64,000 nt of DNA from an uncultured Aeromonadaceae bacterium (GTDB lineage Bacteria; Pseudomonadota; Gammaproteobacteria; Enterobacterales; Aeromonadaceae). Position 1 is the first letter of the stretch. Each line of letters opens with the position of its first letter. Positions 28,283 to 37,770 of the stretch are shown piece after piece. A model generated the notes under the pieces. The model was not told the DNA's origin. It searched no databases and saw only the letters and a list, made by a program, of their open reading frames with translations. A program made the position numbers and the translations under genes. Location of the stretch: assembly GCA_945957385.1 (NCBI GenBank), contig CAMFKP010000015.1:1-64000 (forward strand), in the 5' to 3' direction.

Positions 28283-29533
28283 ATGGATTATTTCAATTAC
28301 CGGGAAAATGGCCGACTGGGTGTCGAGTCCTGTGACCTGAGCCAGCTGGCCGCCGAATACGGCACGCCCCTGTATGTCTACTCCCGGGCGACGCTCGAGC
28401 GCCACTGGCATGCCTTCGACAACGCTGCTGGCGAGGTGCCGCACCTGATCTGCTATGCGGTCAAAGCTAACAGCAACATCGCCGTTTTGAACTTGCTAGC
28501 GCGTCTCGGCTCCGGTTTCGACATCGTTTCCGGTGGCGAACTGGCGCGGGTGCTGGCCGCGGGCGGTGATGCCAGCAAGGTGGTGTTTTCCGGTGTTGCC
28601 AAGACCGAAGCAGAAATGCGTTTTGCGCTGGAGCAGGAGATCCTCTGTTTCAACCTCGAGTCCGAGCCGGAGCTGGCGCGCCTGAACCGCGTCGCCGGCG
28701 AGCTGGGCAAGCGCGCACGCATTTCAGTACGCGTCAATCCGGACATCGATGCCGGTACCCACCCTTATATCTCCACTGGGCTCAAAGAGAACAAGTTCGG
28801 TGTGCCGATTGAACGGGCCATCGCCCTGTATCAGCAGGCGTCGACGCTGCCGCACATCGATATCGTCGGCATCGATTGCCACATCGGCTCGCAGCTGACC
28901 GAGATCGAACCGTTCCTCGAGGCGATGGACCGTCTGCTGGCGCTGATTGATCGTCTGGCGGCCGATGGCATTCATATTCATCACCTCGATGTCGGCGGTG
29001 GCCTCGGCGTCAACTACAGCGACGAAAACCCGCCCCATCCGGAGCAGTATGCCGCCGCGTTGAAGGCCAAACTGGCCGGCCGCGATCTGCAGCTGATTTT
29101 CGAACCGGGCCGGGCGATTGTTGCCAATGCTGGCGTGCTGCTGACCCAGGTGGAGTACCTGAAAGAGGGGGAAGATCGCCACTTCGCCATCGTCGATGCG
29201 GCGATGAACGATCTGATCCGGCCGTCGCTGTACGGTGCCTGGATGAACATCATCCCGGCCGATCGCAGCCTGGAGCGTCCGTTGCGCCGTTACGACGTGG
29301 TGGGCCCGGTGTGCGAGACCGGCGACTTCCTCGGCAAGGATCGCGAGCTGGGCGTGGCCCAGGGCGATCTGCTGGTGGTGCGTTCCGCCGGGGCTTACGG
29401 CTTTGCGATGGCCTCCAATTACAATACCCGTCCCCGTGCCGCCGAGGTGCTGGTGGATGGCGACCAGGCCCACCTGATCCGCGAGCGTGAACCGCTGGCC
29501 GATCTGTGGCGTCTGGAGCGAATCCTGCCCTGA
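28283..29533 (+). CDS. lysA: Diaminopimelate decarboxylase
   Basis: A 416-residue fold-type III PLP enzyme converting meso-diaminopimelate to lysine. The PLP lysine is K61 in [13 protein letters not shown], the glycine-rich DVGGGLGV and the [13 protein letters not shown] motif (active-site Cys from the partner subunit) are visible. It is followed after 8 bp by dapF, which makes its substrate. E. coli has lysA elsewhere, so this arrangement marks a different lineage. Confidence 0.97.
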   Translation: MDYFNYRENGRLGVESCDLSQLAAEYGTPLYVYSRATLERHWHAFDNAAGEVPHLICYAVKANSNIAVLNLLARLGSGFDIVSGGELARVLAAGGDASKVVFSGVAKTEAEMRFALEQEILCFNLESEPELARLNRVAGELGKRARISVRVNPDIDAGTHPYISTGLKENKFGVPIERAIALYQQASTLPHIDIVGIDCHIGSQLTEIEPFLEAMDRLLALIDRLAADGIHIHHLDVGGGLGVNYSDENPPHPEQYAAALKAKLAGRDLQLIFEPGRAIVANAGVLLTQVEYLKEGEDRHFAIVDAAMNDLIRPSLYGAWMNIIPADRSLERPLRRYDVVGPVCETGDFLGKDRELGVAQGDLLVVRSAGAYGFAMASNYNTRPRAAEVLVDGDQAHLIREREPLADLWRLERILP

Positions 29534-29541
29534 GGCACAAC

Positions 29542-30372
29542 ATGATGATTCAGTTTTCCAAGATGCACGGTCTCGGCAATGACTTCATGGTCGTGGACGG
29601 CATCACGCAGAAGGTGTTCTTCAGTCCCGAGCTGATCCGCCGCCTCTCCGATCGCCATTTCGGCATCGGCTTCGACCAGCTGCTGCTGGTCGAGCCGCCG
29701 TATGATCCGGAGCAGGACTTTCACTACCGCATCTTCAATGCCGACGGTTCCGAGGTGCAGCAGTGTGGCAATGGCGCGCGCTGCTTTGCGCGCTTCGTCC
29801 GCCTCAAGGGGCTGACGAACAAGGATCGGATTGCCGTCAGCACCATGAGTGGCCGCATCGTGTTGCAGGTTGAGCAGGATGGCCAGATCACCGTCAACAT
29901 GGGGGTGCCGGAGTTTGAGCCGGGCAAGGTGCCGTTCCGGGCGCAGAAAGCCGAGAAGACCTACCTGCTGCGTGTTGCCGAACAGACGGTGATGTGTGGC
30001 GTGGTGTCGATGGGCAATCCGCACTGTGTGCTGAATGTCGAGTCGGTGAAAACTGCGCCGGTCGAGACGCTGGGGCCGTTGCTCGAGAGCTTCGATCGCT
30101 TTCCGGAGCGGGTCAATGTCGGCTTCATGGAGGTGGTCTCCGCCGGTGAGATCCGGCTGCGGGTGTTTGAACGCGGCGCGGGCGAGACCATGGCCTGCGG
30201 CACCGGCGCCTGTGCGGCGGCGGTGATCGGCATGCATCAGGGCAAGCTGCGCGAGCGCGTCAAGGTGCAGCTGCCGGGGGGCACCCTGCAGATCGCCTGG
30301 CAAGGTCCGGGGACGCCGGTGTTTATGACCGGTCCGGCCGAGCACGTATTCGACGGAGAACTGGAACTGTGA
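29542..30372 (+). CDS. dapF: Diaminopimelate epimerase
   Basis: A 276-residue PLP-independent racemase converting LL- to meso-diaminopimelate for lysine and peptidoglycan. The two catalytic cysteines are C75 in CGNGAR and C219 in ACGTGACAA. GAGG at 29532-29535, overlapping the lysA stop, serves ATG 29542 or ATG 29545; the frame opens at 29506, but that part overlaps lysA and is not family-like. It overlaps the next gene by 4 bp. Confidence 0.96.
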   Translation: MMIQFSKMHGLGNDFMVVDGITQKVFFSPELIRRLSDRHFGIGFDQLLLVEPPYDPEQDFHYRIFNADGSEVQQCGNGARCFARFVRLKGLTNKDRIAVSTMSGRIVLQVEQDGQITVNMGVPEFEPGKVPFRAQKAEKTYLLRVAEQTVMCGVVSMGNPHCVLNVESVKTAPVETLGPLLESFDRFPERVNVGFMEVVSAGEIRLRVFERGAGETMACGTGACAAAVIGMHQGKLRERVKVQLPGGTLQIAWQGPGTPVFMTGPAEHVFDGELEL

Positions 30373-31061
30373 GCCTGATGCAGCTGGACGAGCGGTTACG
30401 CGAAGAACAAGTGGTGGAGTACCTGCAACGCCATCCGGAGTTTTTCCTGCGCCATCAGGCGCTGCTCGACCAGCTGCAGATCCCCCATCCGGTGCGCGGG
30501 GCCGTCTCGCTGGTGGCGCTGCAACAGGAGCGCCAGCGCGAACGCATCGAATCGCTGGATCAGGAGCTGCGCGCCCTGACCAGCACCGCCAGCCGCAATG
30601 AACACATTTTCCGCGTCTACGCCGACGTCTACCCCGAGCTGTTCGGCTGCACCACGCTGCGCCAGCTGTGGAAACGGCTGCACCTGACGTTCCGCGAGCG
30701 GCTGCGCATTCCGGCCAGTGCGCTGTGGATCAGCGATGCCCGCATCAAGGCCAAACGCAGCGATCACGGTTTCGTGATGCCGGCGGCCCGCTGCCAGCAA
30801 CTGACGATGCAGCTGATGCGCGGTGAGCGCGTCTATTTCGGCCGTCTGAATGAGCAGGAGCGGCAGGCGCTGTTTGGCGAGGGGGCGCTGGTGCACTCCA
30901 TCGCGTTGCTGCGGCTGGGCGAGCAGGGCGATCTCGGTTTCCTGGCCTTCGGTCACGCCAACGGCGAACACTACCATGCCGGCATGGACAGCCTGTTGCT
31001 GGAGCAGCTTGGCCGCTTCATCACCCTGCTGTTGCCGAACATGGTGACCTTCCATGAGTGA
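30369..31061 (+). CDS. yigA: DUF484 family protein (YigA-like)
   Basis: A 230-residue cytoplasmic protein of DUF484, which has a GAF-like fold and no assigned function. The N-terminus [27 protein letters not shown] is the family signature and is followed by a short coiled coil. The start is GTG 30369, overlapping dapF; ATG 30378 is the alternative. It lies between dapF and xerC as in many gammaproteobacteria and overlaps xerC by 8 bp. Confidence 0.92.
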   Translation: MSLMQLDERLREEQVVEYLQRHPEFFLRHQALLDQLQIPHPVRGAVSLVALQQERQRERIESLDQELRALTSTASRNEHIFRVYADVYPELFGCTTLRQLWKRLHLTFRERLRIPASALWISDARIKAKRSDHGFVMPAARCQQLTMQLMRGERVYFGRLNEQERQALFGEGALVHSIALLRLGEQGDLGFLAFGHANGEHYHAGMDSLLLEQLGRFITLLLPNMVTFHE

Positions 31062-32007
31062 GGTCGACCCGCGCCTGCAACCGCGGATCGACGCCTTCAT
31101 CACCTACCTGCGCGTCGAGCGCCAGCTCAGCGTCCATACCCGGGACAACTACCAGCGCCATCTCGGCGAGGCGTGCCGTCTGCTGCAAGCCGACGGGCTG
31201 GAGGAGTGGGCCCAGCTCAGTGCGGCGGCCGTGCGCCGGCTGGTGGTGCGCCTGCATCGCCACGGTCAGCAGGCACCGCGCAGCATTGCCACCAAGATGT
31301 CGGCGCTGCGCAGCTTCCTCGACTACCTGGTGCAGCAAGGCGTGTTGCAGGCCAACCCGGCGCGGGGCATCAGCACGCCGAAGCAGGGGCGGCCGCTGCC
31401 GAAGAATCTGGATGTCGATCAGGTCTATCAGCTGCTGAACCTGCCACAGAGCAGCGATCCGCTGGCGGTGCGCGATCGCGCCATCATGGAGCTGTTCTAC
31501 TCCTCCGGGCTGCGCCTGTCCGAGCTGGTGGCGTTGAATGTCGACGATCTGGACCGCCATGAACGCCAGCTGCGAGTCATCGGCAAGGGCAACAAGGAGC
31601 GGGTGGTTCCGGTCGGCCGGCTGGCGCTGGAGTGGATCGACAAGTGGCTGCAGCTGCGGCCGCAGTGGATCCAGGCCGGCGAGACGGCGATGTTTGTCAG
31701 CCAGCAGAAGCGGCGGCTGAGCTGCCGCACCATCCAGCAGCGGCTGGCGGCCTGGGGCCAGCGTCAGCAACTGGCGCCCCATGTGCATCCGCACAAGCTG
31801 CGCCACAGCTTTGCCACCCATCTGCTGGAGAGCTCCGGCGATCTGCGCGCGGTGCAGGAGCTGCTCGGCCATGCCAATCTGGGCACCACCCAGATCTATA
31901 CCCACCTCGATTTCCAGCATCTGGCCGAGGTCTACGACCAGGCCCATCCGCGGGCCAGGCGGCGACCGGATGACGAGGGGGCCGACGACACGCCGGACGA
32001 GGCATGA
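31054..32007 (+). CDS. xerC: Tyrosine recombinase XerC
   Basis: A 317-residue site-specific recombinase that, with XerD, resolves chromosome dimers at dif. The catalytic set is complete: R154, K178, H247, R250, H273 and nucleophile Y282. The N-terminal SAM-like DNA-binding domain spans about residues 8-95. The C-terminal tail is acidic and slightly longer than usual. Its position after DUF484 and before yigB and uvrD is the conserved one, so this is housekeeping XerC and not an integrase. Confidence 0.97.
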   Translation: MSEVDPRLQPRIDAFITYLRVERQLSVHTRDNYQRHLGEACRLLQADGLEEWAQLSAAAVRRLVVRLHRHGQQAPRSIATKMSALRSFLDYLVQQGVLQANPARGISTPKQGRPLPKNLDVDQVYQLLNLPQSSDPLAVRDRAIMELFYSSGLRLSELVALNVDDLDRHERQLRVIGKGNKERVVPVGRLALEWIDKWLQLRPQWIQAGETAMFVSQQKRRLSCRTIQQRLAAWGQRQQLAPHVHPHKLRHSFATHLLESSGDLRAVQELLGHANLGTTQIYTHLDFQHLAEVYDQAHPRARRRPDDEGADDTPDEA

Positions 32008-32014
32008 GCGGCGC

Positions 32015-32248
32015 TTAGCGTCGCGTCCGGCGCCACCACTGCCACAGGCAGAACAGGCTGGCGGCAGCACAGGCGCCAATCAGCGCAGCCTGCAACCACT
32101 CGGCGGTATTGCCCTGAATGGCCAGACCGCCGCGGGTCATGTGGTAGTTACGGTGCAGATCCTCATCGACAAAATCGGCCAGCCGCCACAGCAGCAGACT
32201 CAGGGATAACAGCAGGCTCAGCAGCCAGAACAGCGGGCGTGACAACAT
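32015..32248 (-). CDS. Small membrane protein, unknown
   Basis: A 77-residue protein beginning MLSRPLFWLLSLLLSLSLLLW, with two hydrophobic segments (about 3-22 and 53-70) joined by a polar loop (FVDEDLHRNYHMTRGG). I do not recognise the family. It ends 7 bp from the xerC stop on the opposite strand. The frame is open further upstream to 32338, but the ATG at 32248 begins the hydrophobic segment directly and is preferred. Confidence 0.55.
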   Translation of the reverse strand: MLSRPLFWLLSLLLSLSLLLWRLADFVDEDLHRNYHMTRGGLAIQGNTAEWLQAALIGACAAASLFCLWQWWRRTRR

Positions 32249-32359
32249 GGCGCTCTCATGACAAAACGGTGACCGGGGCGAAAGCGGCATGCTACCCCAG
32301 ACGCGGCCGCTTGTCGCGGCATGGCGATGCTGTGCCAACCCAGGGTCTGAACCAGGTCG

Positions 32360-32382
32360 ATTATTAAATCAGACTTAATAAT
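32360..32382. promoter_or_regulatory. AT-rich palindrome in a divergent promoter region
   Basis: ATTATTAA (32360-32367) and TTAATAAT (32375-32382) form a perfect 8-bp inverted repeat with a 7-bp spacer. It lies between the small membrane-protein gene (-) and yigB (+) in otherwise GC-rich DNA and could be an operator or a pair of -10 elements. Confidence 0.4.
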
Positions 32383-32476
32383 CCCGGCAGGTTGGGAGTG
32401 GACTGGCCGCGGGGATGTGACCGCGCCGCGTAAAGCGGGTAGCATGCCGGAGTCGTGGTTGTCAGCAGGAGTCGCT

Positions 32477-33184
32477 ATGCAGTTTTTTCGCCGTCTTGGG
32501 CCGATCCGTGCCATCAGTTTCGATCTGGATGACACCCTGTATGACAACCGGCCGGTGATCGCCCGCGCCGAGCAGTGGATGGTGCAGCACATGCGCGACC
32601 GCTATCCGGAGACGGCGTTATTCGATCATGACGCTTGGCAGCGCTTGAAGTGGCGCCTGCAACAGCAGGATCCGGCGCTGCGTCACGACGTCTCGCTGTG
32701 CCGGCGGCAGATGCTGCGTCAGGCGCTGAGCAGCGGCGGCATGGACGCGGCGCGCGCCGAACAGGAGGCTGGCCGCGTGTTCGACCGTTTCCTCGAGGTG
32801 CGCTCGCAGGTGACGGTGCCGGCGCTGACGCGCCAGGTGCTGACCACGCTGGCGGCCCGCTATCCGCTGGTGGTGATCACCAACGGCAATGTCCTGGTCG
32901 AGCGCCTTGGCCTCGATCATCACTTTCAGCACATCCTCAAGGCCGGCGGCGGTTTTCGCATGAAGCCGGAGCCGGATCTGTTCCACGCTATGGCACGCCG
33001 CCTCGGGCTGCCGCCAGCTCAGATACTGCATGTCGGCGACGACGCGACCACAGATGTGGCCGGCGCGGTACACAACGGCTACCGCAGCGCCTGGCTCAAC
33101 GATGTCGGTCAGAGCTGGCGCGCGCTGCGCATCCTGCCGGATGTGATGCTCAGCCGCCTGGATCAGCTGTTGCAGCTGTGCTGA
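32477..33184 (+). CDS. yigB: HAD-family phosphatase YigB
   Basis: A 235-residue HAD hydrolase; E. coli YigB dephosphorylates FMN and the riboflavin precursor 5-amino-6-(5-phosphoribitylamino)uracil. Motif I is FDLDDTLYDN near residue 15, motif II VVITNGN, the conserved lysine RMKPEPD, and motif IV HVGDDATTDV. The ATG at 32477 follows AGGAG; the frame opens at 32417, but that stretch has no homology. It lies between xerC and uvrD as in enterobacteria. Confidence 0.93.
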   Translation: MQFFRRLGPIRAISFDLDDTLYDNRPVIARAEQWMVQHMRDRYPETALFDHDAWQRLKWRLQQQDPALRHDVSLCRRQMLRQALSSGGMDAARAEQEAGRVFDRFLEVRSQVTVPALTRQVLTTLAARYPLVVITNGNVLVERLGLDHHFQHILKAGGGFRMKPEPDLFHAMARRLGLPPAQILHVGDDATTDVAGAVHNGYRSAWLNDVGQSWRALRILPDVMLSRLDQLLQLC

Positions 33185-33405
33185 GCCGCGCCAGTCACGC
33201 CTGAATCCAGTGTGGCGCGGCAACAGGTTCCAATCTGCGCTGCGCGGCCATGGGCCGCGGATTTACTCGGCATTTTCATCACGTTCGCCTCGCTTGGACT
33301 GCCGGTATTCAGCTTTAATTAGCATGCCGAATACCCGTATCGGTGATGGGTCTTTAGCTCTAGCTGGCTGACACATCGATATTAACGACAAGAGAGAGTG
33401 CCCTG

Positions 33406-35151
33406 ATGAATAGAACATTACCTGTAGCAAGTGTGTTATCGCTGCTGATTGCCTCGGCCCTGGCCGGCTGTGGCGGCGGTGGGGGTGGCAACCAGAGTAC
33501 GGCTCCGAGCTCGACACTGGCGGTGCGCGCCGTCGACGGTTACCTGAAAGGGGCCGTGGTGTGGCTGGATACCAATGCGGACTACGCCCTCAGCGCCGGC
33601 GAACCGCAGGCGGTCACCGATGGCAGCGGCAAGGCAACGCTGGATGTCACCAAGATCGACAACCCGGGTCAGTACAGGGTGCTGGTCAAGGCGATCGTCG
33701 GCCAGACCAGTGATGTTGGTGATGGCACCGCCACCCCGAAGCCGGTGGCCAAGGCCTTCACGATGTCGGCGCCGGCCGGCGTCAGCACCATTACCCCGCT
33801 GACCACGCTGGTGGAGCAGAAGATGACGGCGGCCGGCTTGAACCAGGAGCAGGCTGCCCAGGAAGTGGCCACCCAGCTGGGCTTGGGAACCGAGAAGGCG
33901 GCCGAGCTGCTGAAGGACTTTATTGCCGAGAAGAACCACACCGGCCTGGTCTATGCGCTGAATATCGTCGCGGCGTTGCCTGAGTCGCTGGATGACGACA
34001 AGCGCGAGGCGCTGCTGACCCAGGGCGGCGAGATCGGCAAGGCGCTGGAACAGTATCTGGCGCAAAATCCGCTGGGTGACGACAACAAACCGGAAGACAT
34101 CAAGGTGGTGATTGGTGATGACGGCAAGGTCGATGATGTCATCAAGGACAGCGATGGCGATGGCCAGGATGATGACGACGTGCCGCCGGTGCTACCAGAC
34201 TCCCTGAGCAGTGTGCTGCTGAGCGTCAACGATCTCTACATTGCCGGCGAAGGGGAAGGGCAGACGCTGTGGACCGATCACTGGCAGGCGAAAGGCGATG
34301 GTCTGCTGGGCTGGATTGAATCACGCGTGCTGCTGAACCAGAGCCAATACATCCTTGATCCCTCCTCGGACGATGTCAGTTACCGGCTGGCCGACAACGG
34401 CTGGACGGCAACCAGTGAATATGAAGACATCAAGCTGGTGGCCAATAGCGATGGCAGCCTGTCGATGTCGGATGTCACCCATGCCGGCACGCTGAGCGGC
34501 GGCTGCAAGGATGTCACTGGCCAGGCACTGACGTCGGTACTGGCACCGTTGACCGAGAGTGATGCTCTGGTGCCGGCGGGGGCGAGTTTCTCCAGTGGTG
34601 CCCGGGCCTGTCTGGCCACCTTCAAGCCGGGTTCGGCACAGGGTGGACTGCGTATTCCGGTACCGGATCAGGGCGAGAATGCGGTCTATGTCGATACCAG
34701 CAAGGCGCTGACGCTCGACGATCTGTTTAGCAGCAATGCGCCTGTCACCAGCGGTCCGAACGCGGTAGCGACCGTGTTCGAAAAACCAATAGCTGAACAC
34801 AGCGACCGCTTCGGCGACGTCCGCCTGGTGCTGGTGCGCAGTAGCGCCGAGGCGACCAGCGGCGTGGCCCAGTTGTGGCAGTACAATCGCAACGCGCAGG
34901 GCTACCAGCTGTTGTCGAATATCACGCCGGTTGACCATCTGGGCTGGGGGCTGCGTACCGTCAACGGGGTCAAGCTGCTGTCGTTGTCCAACGAGATCCT
35001 GGCCTACCTCGGCGATGGTTCCCGTTTCGGCTATTCCGAGTTCCAGGGGCGGGTGCAACGGGTTGACCACTTCGATAACGACGGCGGTAGCGTGTTGTTC
35101 CTCAACCAGATCGGGTTTGACGATCTGATGAAGGGGCACACATTGCGCTAG
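33406..35151 (+). CDS. Large lipoprotein, unknown function
   Basis: A 581-residue protein with a lipoprotein signal peptide (lipobox LAGC, C22) followed by a poly-glycine linker. Residues about 35-125 resemble carboxypeptidase-like or Ig-like modules (VDGYLKGAVVWLDTNADYALSAGEP). An acidic, calcium-loop-like stretch DSDGDGQDDDD lies near residue 250. The C-terminal half is Ser/Thr/Asp-rich without a recognised domain. It is probably exported and surface or periplasmic. A GAGAGAG site precedes the ATG. The gene interrupts the usual yigB-uvrD neighbourhood and ends at a terminator. Confidence 0.8.
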   Translation: MNRTLPVASVLSLLIASALAGCGGGGGGNQSTAPSSTLAVRAVDGYLKGAVVWLDTNADYALSAGEPQAVTDGSGKATLDVTKIDNPGQYRVLVKAIVGQTSDVGDGTATPKPVAKAFTMSAPAGVSTITPLTTLVEQKMTAAGLNQEQAAQEVATQLGLGTEKAAELLKDFIAEKNHTGLVYALNIVAALPESLDDDKREALLTQGGEIGKALEQYLAQNPLGDDNKPEDIKVVIGDDGKVDDVIKDSDGDGQDDDDVPPVLPDSLSSVLLSVNDLYIAGEGEGQTLWTDHWQAKGDGLLGWIESRVLLNQSQYILDPSSDDVSYRLADNGWTATSEYEDIKLVANSDGSLSMSDVTHAGTLSGGCKDVTGQALTSVLAPLTESDALVPAGASFSSGARACLATFKPGSAQGGLRIPVPDQGENAVYVDTSKALTLDDLFSSNAPVTSGPNAVATVFEKPIAEHSDRFGDVRLVLVRSSAEATSGVAQLWQYNRNAQGYQLLSNITPVDHLGWGLRTVNGVKLLSLSNEILAYLGDGSRFGYSEFQGRVQRVDHFDNDGGSVLFLNQIGFDDLMKGHTLR

Positions 35152-35200
35152 TCTGCGTGTGCAACGGCCGGCGCGGTCTCTGCGCGCCGGATCTCCCGCC

Positions 35201-35225
35201 AGGCCCGGTATTCCGGGCCTTTTTT
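35201..35225 (+). terminator. Terminator after the large lipoprotein gene
   Basis: AGGCCCGG (35201-35208) pairs with CCGGGCCT (35213-35220) across a TATT loop, followed by TTTTT. It starts about 50 bp after the stop codon. Confidence 0.9.
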
Positions 35226-35309
35226 ATCGGCGGCGTGCGGCGATCGGGTGGCATTGGCTAAGCTCTAGTCAGCAAACATGGATTCACCCTGTCTGTTAAG
35301 GAGCGCCCG

Positions 35310-35792
35310 ATGCGTACATGGCTACACACACTGTTACTATTGGCCTCGCTGTGCAGTGCCCCGCTGCTGGCCGCCGAAACACCGATTCTCACCGTCAAGG
35401 CGACCGATTGCTGTGCCGGTAAGGGCAGCCAGAGCTTCACGCTGGCCCAACTCGATGCGCTGCCGCAGACCACGGTCGTCACCACCACGCCGTGGACCGA
35501 AGGCGAACACCGCTATCAGGGCGTGCGGCTCAGCACGCTGCTGGCCAAGCTCGGCATCCACAGCAAGACGGTCAAAGTCACAGCACTGAATGACTACTGG
35601 GCCAGCCTGCCGGTGGCGGAAGCCGAGCAGTACCCGGTGATCCTGGCGACACGCCAGGATGGCAAGGTGCTGACGCGGCGTAACAAGGGGCCGATCTTCA
35701 TCATCTATCCGCTGAGTGACTATCCGGATCTGGATCAGGAGCGCACCCACAGCTTCATGGTCTGGCAGGCCGTGCGCATCGACGCGGAGTAG
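35310..35792 (+). CDS. Periplasmic SUOX-fold pterin-binding-like protein (PruR-like)
   Basis: A 160-residue protein with a signal peptide (1-22) and a sulfite-oxidase/molybdopterin-binding fold domain. FTLAQLDALPQTTVVTTTPW, YQGVRLSTLLAKLG and NKGPIFIIYPLSDYP are typical of small stand-alone members. The Mo-ligating cysteine of true sulfite oxidases appears to be absent: PWTEG at 61-65 sits where CxGN would be expected. It is therefore more likely a ligand-binding protein than an oxidoreductase. The GGDEF-EAL gene starts 3 bp after its stop. The same pairing occurs as PruR-DcpA in Agrobacterium, where PruR binds pterins and controls DcpA. Assignment as PruR-like is inference from fold and context. 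Confidence 0.75.
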   Translation: MRTWLHTLLLLASLCSAPLLAAETPILTVKATDCCAGKGSQSFTLAQLDALPQTTVVTTTPWTEGEHRYQGVRLSTLLAKLGIHSKTVKVTALNDYWASLPVAEAEQYPVILATRQDGKVLTRRNKGPIFIIYPLSDYPDLDQERTHSFMVWQAVRIDAE

Positions 35793-35795
35793 CGC

Positions 35796-37688
35796 ATGGG
35801 ACGCGCCAAGTTGCTGCTGCTGGCCGCCATTCTCTGCTCCTTCGTTGGCGTCACCGGCTGGATCACCTGGCATTACGACCAGGCCTACACGCTGGCGACA
35901 CGGCATACCCAGCTGTCGGCCTGGGCCTTGGCGCAGCTGGAGCTGGAACTGCACGAGTTCGAGTCGGCGGTGGACTATTACCGCAACGGCCGCCTCGATC
36001 AGGAGCGGCTGAATGAAGCCTATGACCTGGCGTGGAACCGGCTGGATGTGTTCCTCACCGGCAAGGAGGCCAAGACGATTCGTCAGCGTTTTGGGGCCGA
36101 AACGCTGCTGCACGAGCTGTTTTACCAGTTGCAGCAGTATGAGCCGCTGATCACCTCGCCGCACCTCAAGCCCCAGGATCTGGAGCCGTTGCACCAGATG
36201 CTGGAGAGCATGCTGCCGAAGGTGCGCAACCTGATGGTGCTGAACTTCACCGGCCCGTCGGCAATGCGCGAGAACGCGGCGCTGGAGCAGTCGAAAGCGC
36301 AGAATTTTGTCATTCTCGGCTGCCTGTTGCTGCTCGGTCTGGTGATGGTGGTGCTGTTGCTGCTCGAGGCGCGGCGCCAGCACTTCCTGATCTGGCACGA
36401 TGCGCTGACGCGGTTGCCGAATCGCGCCGCCTTCATCCAGCGCCTGCGTCAGCAGTGCGCGCACCAGCAGCAGGTGGTGCTGTGCCTGCTGGACTTGAAC
36501 CGCTTCAAGGAGGTCAATGACTCGCTGGGCCACAGCGCCGGCGATCAGCTGTTGTTGAAGGTGGCTGACAAGTTGCGCCAGTCGTTGCCGGAAGGGGTCT
36601 GGCTGGCACGCATCGGCAGCGACGAGTTTGCGTTGCTGATGAGCGGTCAGAAGAGCGAGGCCTCGTGGTTTGCTTACTCCAAGCGGGTGCGCACTGGGCT
36701 GGAGCGGCTGTTGTACCGCGCCGATCCGGCCCACCGCGTCAGTGTCAGCGTCGGCGTCAGCCAGTATCCGCAGCCAGCGACGAATGCCGATGAACTGCTG
36801 CTGTTTGCCGATCTGGCGCTGCTGCACGCGCGGCAGGATGGCCAGCAACATTACCGCATCTTCAACCGGCCGATGCTCAACCAGTACCAGCGCCGGCGCC
36901 GCCTGGTGACCGATCTGCGTGCCCAGTTGGCGTTGGGCGCGCAGAGCCAGCTGTTCCTCTGCTATCAGCCACAGATCCCGCGCCAGCCGGCCGGGCGGCT
37001 CGGTGCCGAGATCCTGATCCGCTGGCAACATCCGGAGCTGGGTTTCATTCCGCCACCGGAGATCGTCGACGCCGCCGAAGAGAACGGCATGGGTGCCACG
37101 TTGGCGGCCTGGATATTCCAGAGCATGAACCGCGATCTGGACAGTTTCCCGCTGCCGCTGGTGCGCCAGCTCGATCTGGCGATCAACCTGTCGACCAGCC
37201 TGTTCCACCGTGGTCTGCCGGAGCAGACGCTGAACTGGCTGTCGGACGGCCCGCTGCTGCCGCGCCAGCTGGTGTACGAGCTGACCGAGACCATAGCCCT
37301 CGACGATCTGGCGCTCAGCCAGCGGGTGTTTGCCGAACTCAGGCGCAACGGCATCCGCATCGCGCTGGATGACTTCGGCACCGGCTGGTCATCGTTCGCC
37401 TACCTCAAGGACCTGAAGTTCGACAAGCTGAAGATCGACAAGTCATTCATCCAGAAGATGGACAGCGACGCGCGCCAGGCGCTGTTTGTGCAGGCCATCA
37501 CCGAGCTGTGTCACCGCCTCGACATCTGTGTCGTCGCCGAAGGGGTCGAGACTGAACTCGAACTCAGCGAGGTGCTGCGGCTGGCGGTGGATGAAATTCA
37601 GGGTTACTACTTCGCGCGGCCGCTGCCGGCCGCCACCTTCTGCCAGTTCGCCGAACGCCAGTTGCAGCAGCCGGTGTGGCACCCCTGA
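35796..37688 (+). CDS. Membrane GGDEF-EAL protein (DcpA-like)
   Basis: A 630-residue protein: membrane segment (5-25), periplasmic domain (about 26-168), membrane segment (170-192), GGDEF domain (about 200-360) and EAL domain (about 375-625). The cyclase motif is degenerate (GSDEF, 274-278). The EAL domain looks intact although its name motif reads EIL (405-407): NLSTSLF, ELTET, DDFGTG (525-530), KIDKSF, AEGVET (581-586) and QGYYFARP are present. Net c-di-GMP phosphodiesterase activity is expected; residual cyclase activity is uncertain. The periplasmic domain is the likely contact for the SUOX-fold protein encoded 3 bp upstream. Confidence 0.9.
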   Translation: MGRAKLLLLAAILCSFVGVTGWITWHYDQAYTLATRHTQLSAWALAQLELELHEFESAVDYYRNGRLDQERLNEAYDLAWNRLDVFLTGKEAKTIRQRFGAETLLHELFYQLQQYEPLITSPHLKPQDLEPLHQMLESMLPKVRNLMVLNFTGPSAMRENAALEQSKAQNFVILGCLLLLGLVMVVLLLLEARRQHFLIWHDALTRLPNRAAFIQRLRQQCAHQQQVVLCLLDLNRFKEVNDSLGHSAGDQLLLKVADKLRQSLPEGVWLARIGSDEFALLMSGQKSEASWFAYSKRVRTGLERLLYRADPAHRVSVSVGVSQYPQPATNADELLLFADLALLHARQDGQQHYRIFNRPMLNQYQRRRRLVTDLRAQLALGAQSQLFLCYQPQIPRQPAGRLGAEILIRWQHPELGFIPPPEIVDAAEENGMGATLAAWIFQSMNRDLDSFPLPLVRQLDLAINLSTSLFHRGLPEQTLNWLSDGPLLPRQLVYELTETIALDDLALSQRVFAELRRNGIRIALDDFGTGWSSFAYLKDLKFDKLKIDKSFIQKMDSDARQALFVQAITELCHRLDICVVAEGVETELELSEVLRLAVDEIQGYYFARPLPAATFCQFAERQLQQPVWHP

Positions 37689-37732
37689 ACGGCGCGGCTC
37701 AGCCCGCGCTCGGCGATTAGCGCCGCGGCATG

Positions 37733-37762
37733 TATAATCGCCACCACTGTACATATTCTCAG
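37733..37762 (+). promoter_or_regulatory. uvrD promoter -10 and LexA (SOS) box
   Basis: TATAAT (37733-37738) is a perfect -10 element; the -35 is weak. CTGT-N8-TCAG at 37747-37762 matches the LexA consensus CTGT-N8-ACAG in all but one fixed position and resembles the E. coli uvrD box. It overlaps the expected transcription start and the beginning of the AGGAG ribosome-binding site. Confidence 0.75.
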
Positions 37763-37770
37763 GAGTCGTG

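Noticed and set aside
31054-32007. XerC as a mobile-element integrase marking an island
   Set aside because: It is the housekeeping recombinase in its conserved place between the DUF484 gene and yigB.
35337-37208. 623-codon minus-strand frame opposite the GGDEF-EAL gene
   Set aside because: It lies entirely opposite two well-recognised genes, is glutamine- and arginine-rich and has no recognisable domain.
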